IMG/VR virus record: IMGVR_UViG_3300045781_000081
Span: 1-56,924 of that record
DNA from: a virus
Reading direction: 5' to 3' (one strand)
Length of the DNA: 56,924 bases
Made by a program: the position numbers and the translations under genes. Below are positions 56,746 through 56,924 of the stretch, piece after piece (within the stretch, counting starts at the first letter, position 1; each line of letters begins with the position of its first letter). Below the pieces are notes generated by a model. That model was not told the origin of the DNA, did not search any database, and saw only the letters and a list, made by a program, of their open reading frames with translations.

Positions 56746-56904
56746 CTGTGGCAGTTCGATAGCGGTTATTTCTGCGCGGGGGCAGCATTTGTAGACGGGC
56801 ACTGCGTCGATGCTGCCCCCATCATCCGGTGGATGATCGGTATGACTGACCAGGAAATTTTACAGACCAAAGCGGCAATGTGGAAAATTACAATGATACT
56901 GTGA
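56746..56904 (+). CDS. short phage protein with FDSGYFCAG motif, CTG start likely
   Basis: Directly after the TGA of the ssDNA-binding gene, the same frame stays open: LWQFDSGYFCAGAAFVDG, then AAPIIRWMIGM. This is the pattern of a ~50-residue phage family that normally begins MWxFxSGYFCAG. No ATG, GTG or TTG exists at the proper place; CTG at 56746 stands where the methionine is expected, with AGAGGA one base upstream. The first ATG in frame would remove the motif. The gene therefore uses a rare start or read-through. It continues past the right-hand cut. Confidence 0.6.
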   Translation: MWQFDSGYFCAGAAFVDGHCVDAAPIIRWMIGMTDQEILQTKAAMWKITMIL

Positions 56905-56924
56905 GAGGGGGGGGGAGTCATGGG
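56790..56924. repeat. terminal direct repeat, right copy
   Basis: Right copy of the 136-base end repeat, 135 bases long because its G-run is nine rather than ten. It contains the 3' end of the FDSGYFCAG-type gene and the start of the 30-residue membrane peptide gene, whose remainder is at 137-224. Confidence 0.9.

Overview
The window is one complete tailed-phage genome of about 56.8 kb, given as a linear cut of a circular or terminally redundant molecule: bases 1-136 recur at 56790-56924 with one G fewer in a homopolymer. GC content is moderately high. Gene order and products point to a podovirus with a P22-like head and tail-hub module: large terminase, P22-type portal, scaffold, P22-type coat, gp4-like adaptor, gp10-like hub, three large ejection-type proteins, then tail spikes. 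A GH19 endolysin and several Sec-type signal peptides suggest a Gram-negative, probably proteobacterial host. The host species cannot be told from the sequence.

Layout. (1) 52500-56904, running across the ends to 3387, + strand: the replication and recombination module. It holds an HU-like protein, a proline-rich protein with the phage LDSxGxPWDxRIH motif, a GIY-YIG homing endonuclease fused in frame to a DUF2800 exonuclease, a DUF2815 ssDNA-binding protein, small genes, a short sliding-clamp-like protein and a family A DNA polymerase. (2) 3398-5631, - strand: lysis (GH19 endolysin, small membrane proteins, a NlpC/P60-like hydrolase, an intrinsic terminator). (3) 5701-33713, - strand: virion genes, interrupted by an ATP-grasp enzyme with a putative zinc-peptidase-like protein, and by a glycosyltransferase-methyltransferase fusion. 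(4) 33762-38336, - strand: a tRNA-Gln, small genes with tight start/stop overlaps, a GroES-like protein, a serine resolvase and a ribbon-helix-helix protein. (5) 38340-39830: intergenic DNA with palindromes, plus an AT-rich block of short direct and inverted repeats resembling iterons, around an HTH protein gene. (6) 39829-43020, - strand: nine overlapping small genes of unknown function. (7) 43020-43478: a divergent control region with a 39-bp tandem repeat. (8) 43478-45553, + strand: eight small early-type genes including a MazG-like hydrolase, closed by a strong hairpin terminator. (9) 45650-52307, - strand: an NrS-1-like prim-pol/helicase, HTH regulator, VRR-NUC nuclease, PAPS-reductase-like enzyme and SF2 helicase.

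How it fits together. Divergent promoters near 43.06-43.44 kb and 52.38-52.46 kb would drive the early and replication operons. Leftward transcription from about 43.0 and 39.3 kb would run through packaging, virion and lysis genes. No large integrase is visible. Iteron-like repeats, a resolvase and an RHH protein lying close together make an episomal (phage-plasmid) state worth testing, though no partition ATPase or plasmid-type Rep is seen. The points most worth a second look are the in-frame endonuclease-exonuclease fusion, the iteron region, five structural-region proteins with signal peptides, the ATP-grasp cluster, and a small gene that looks frame-shifted.
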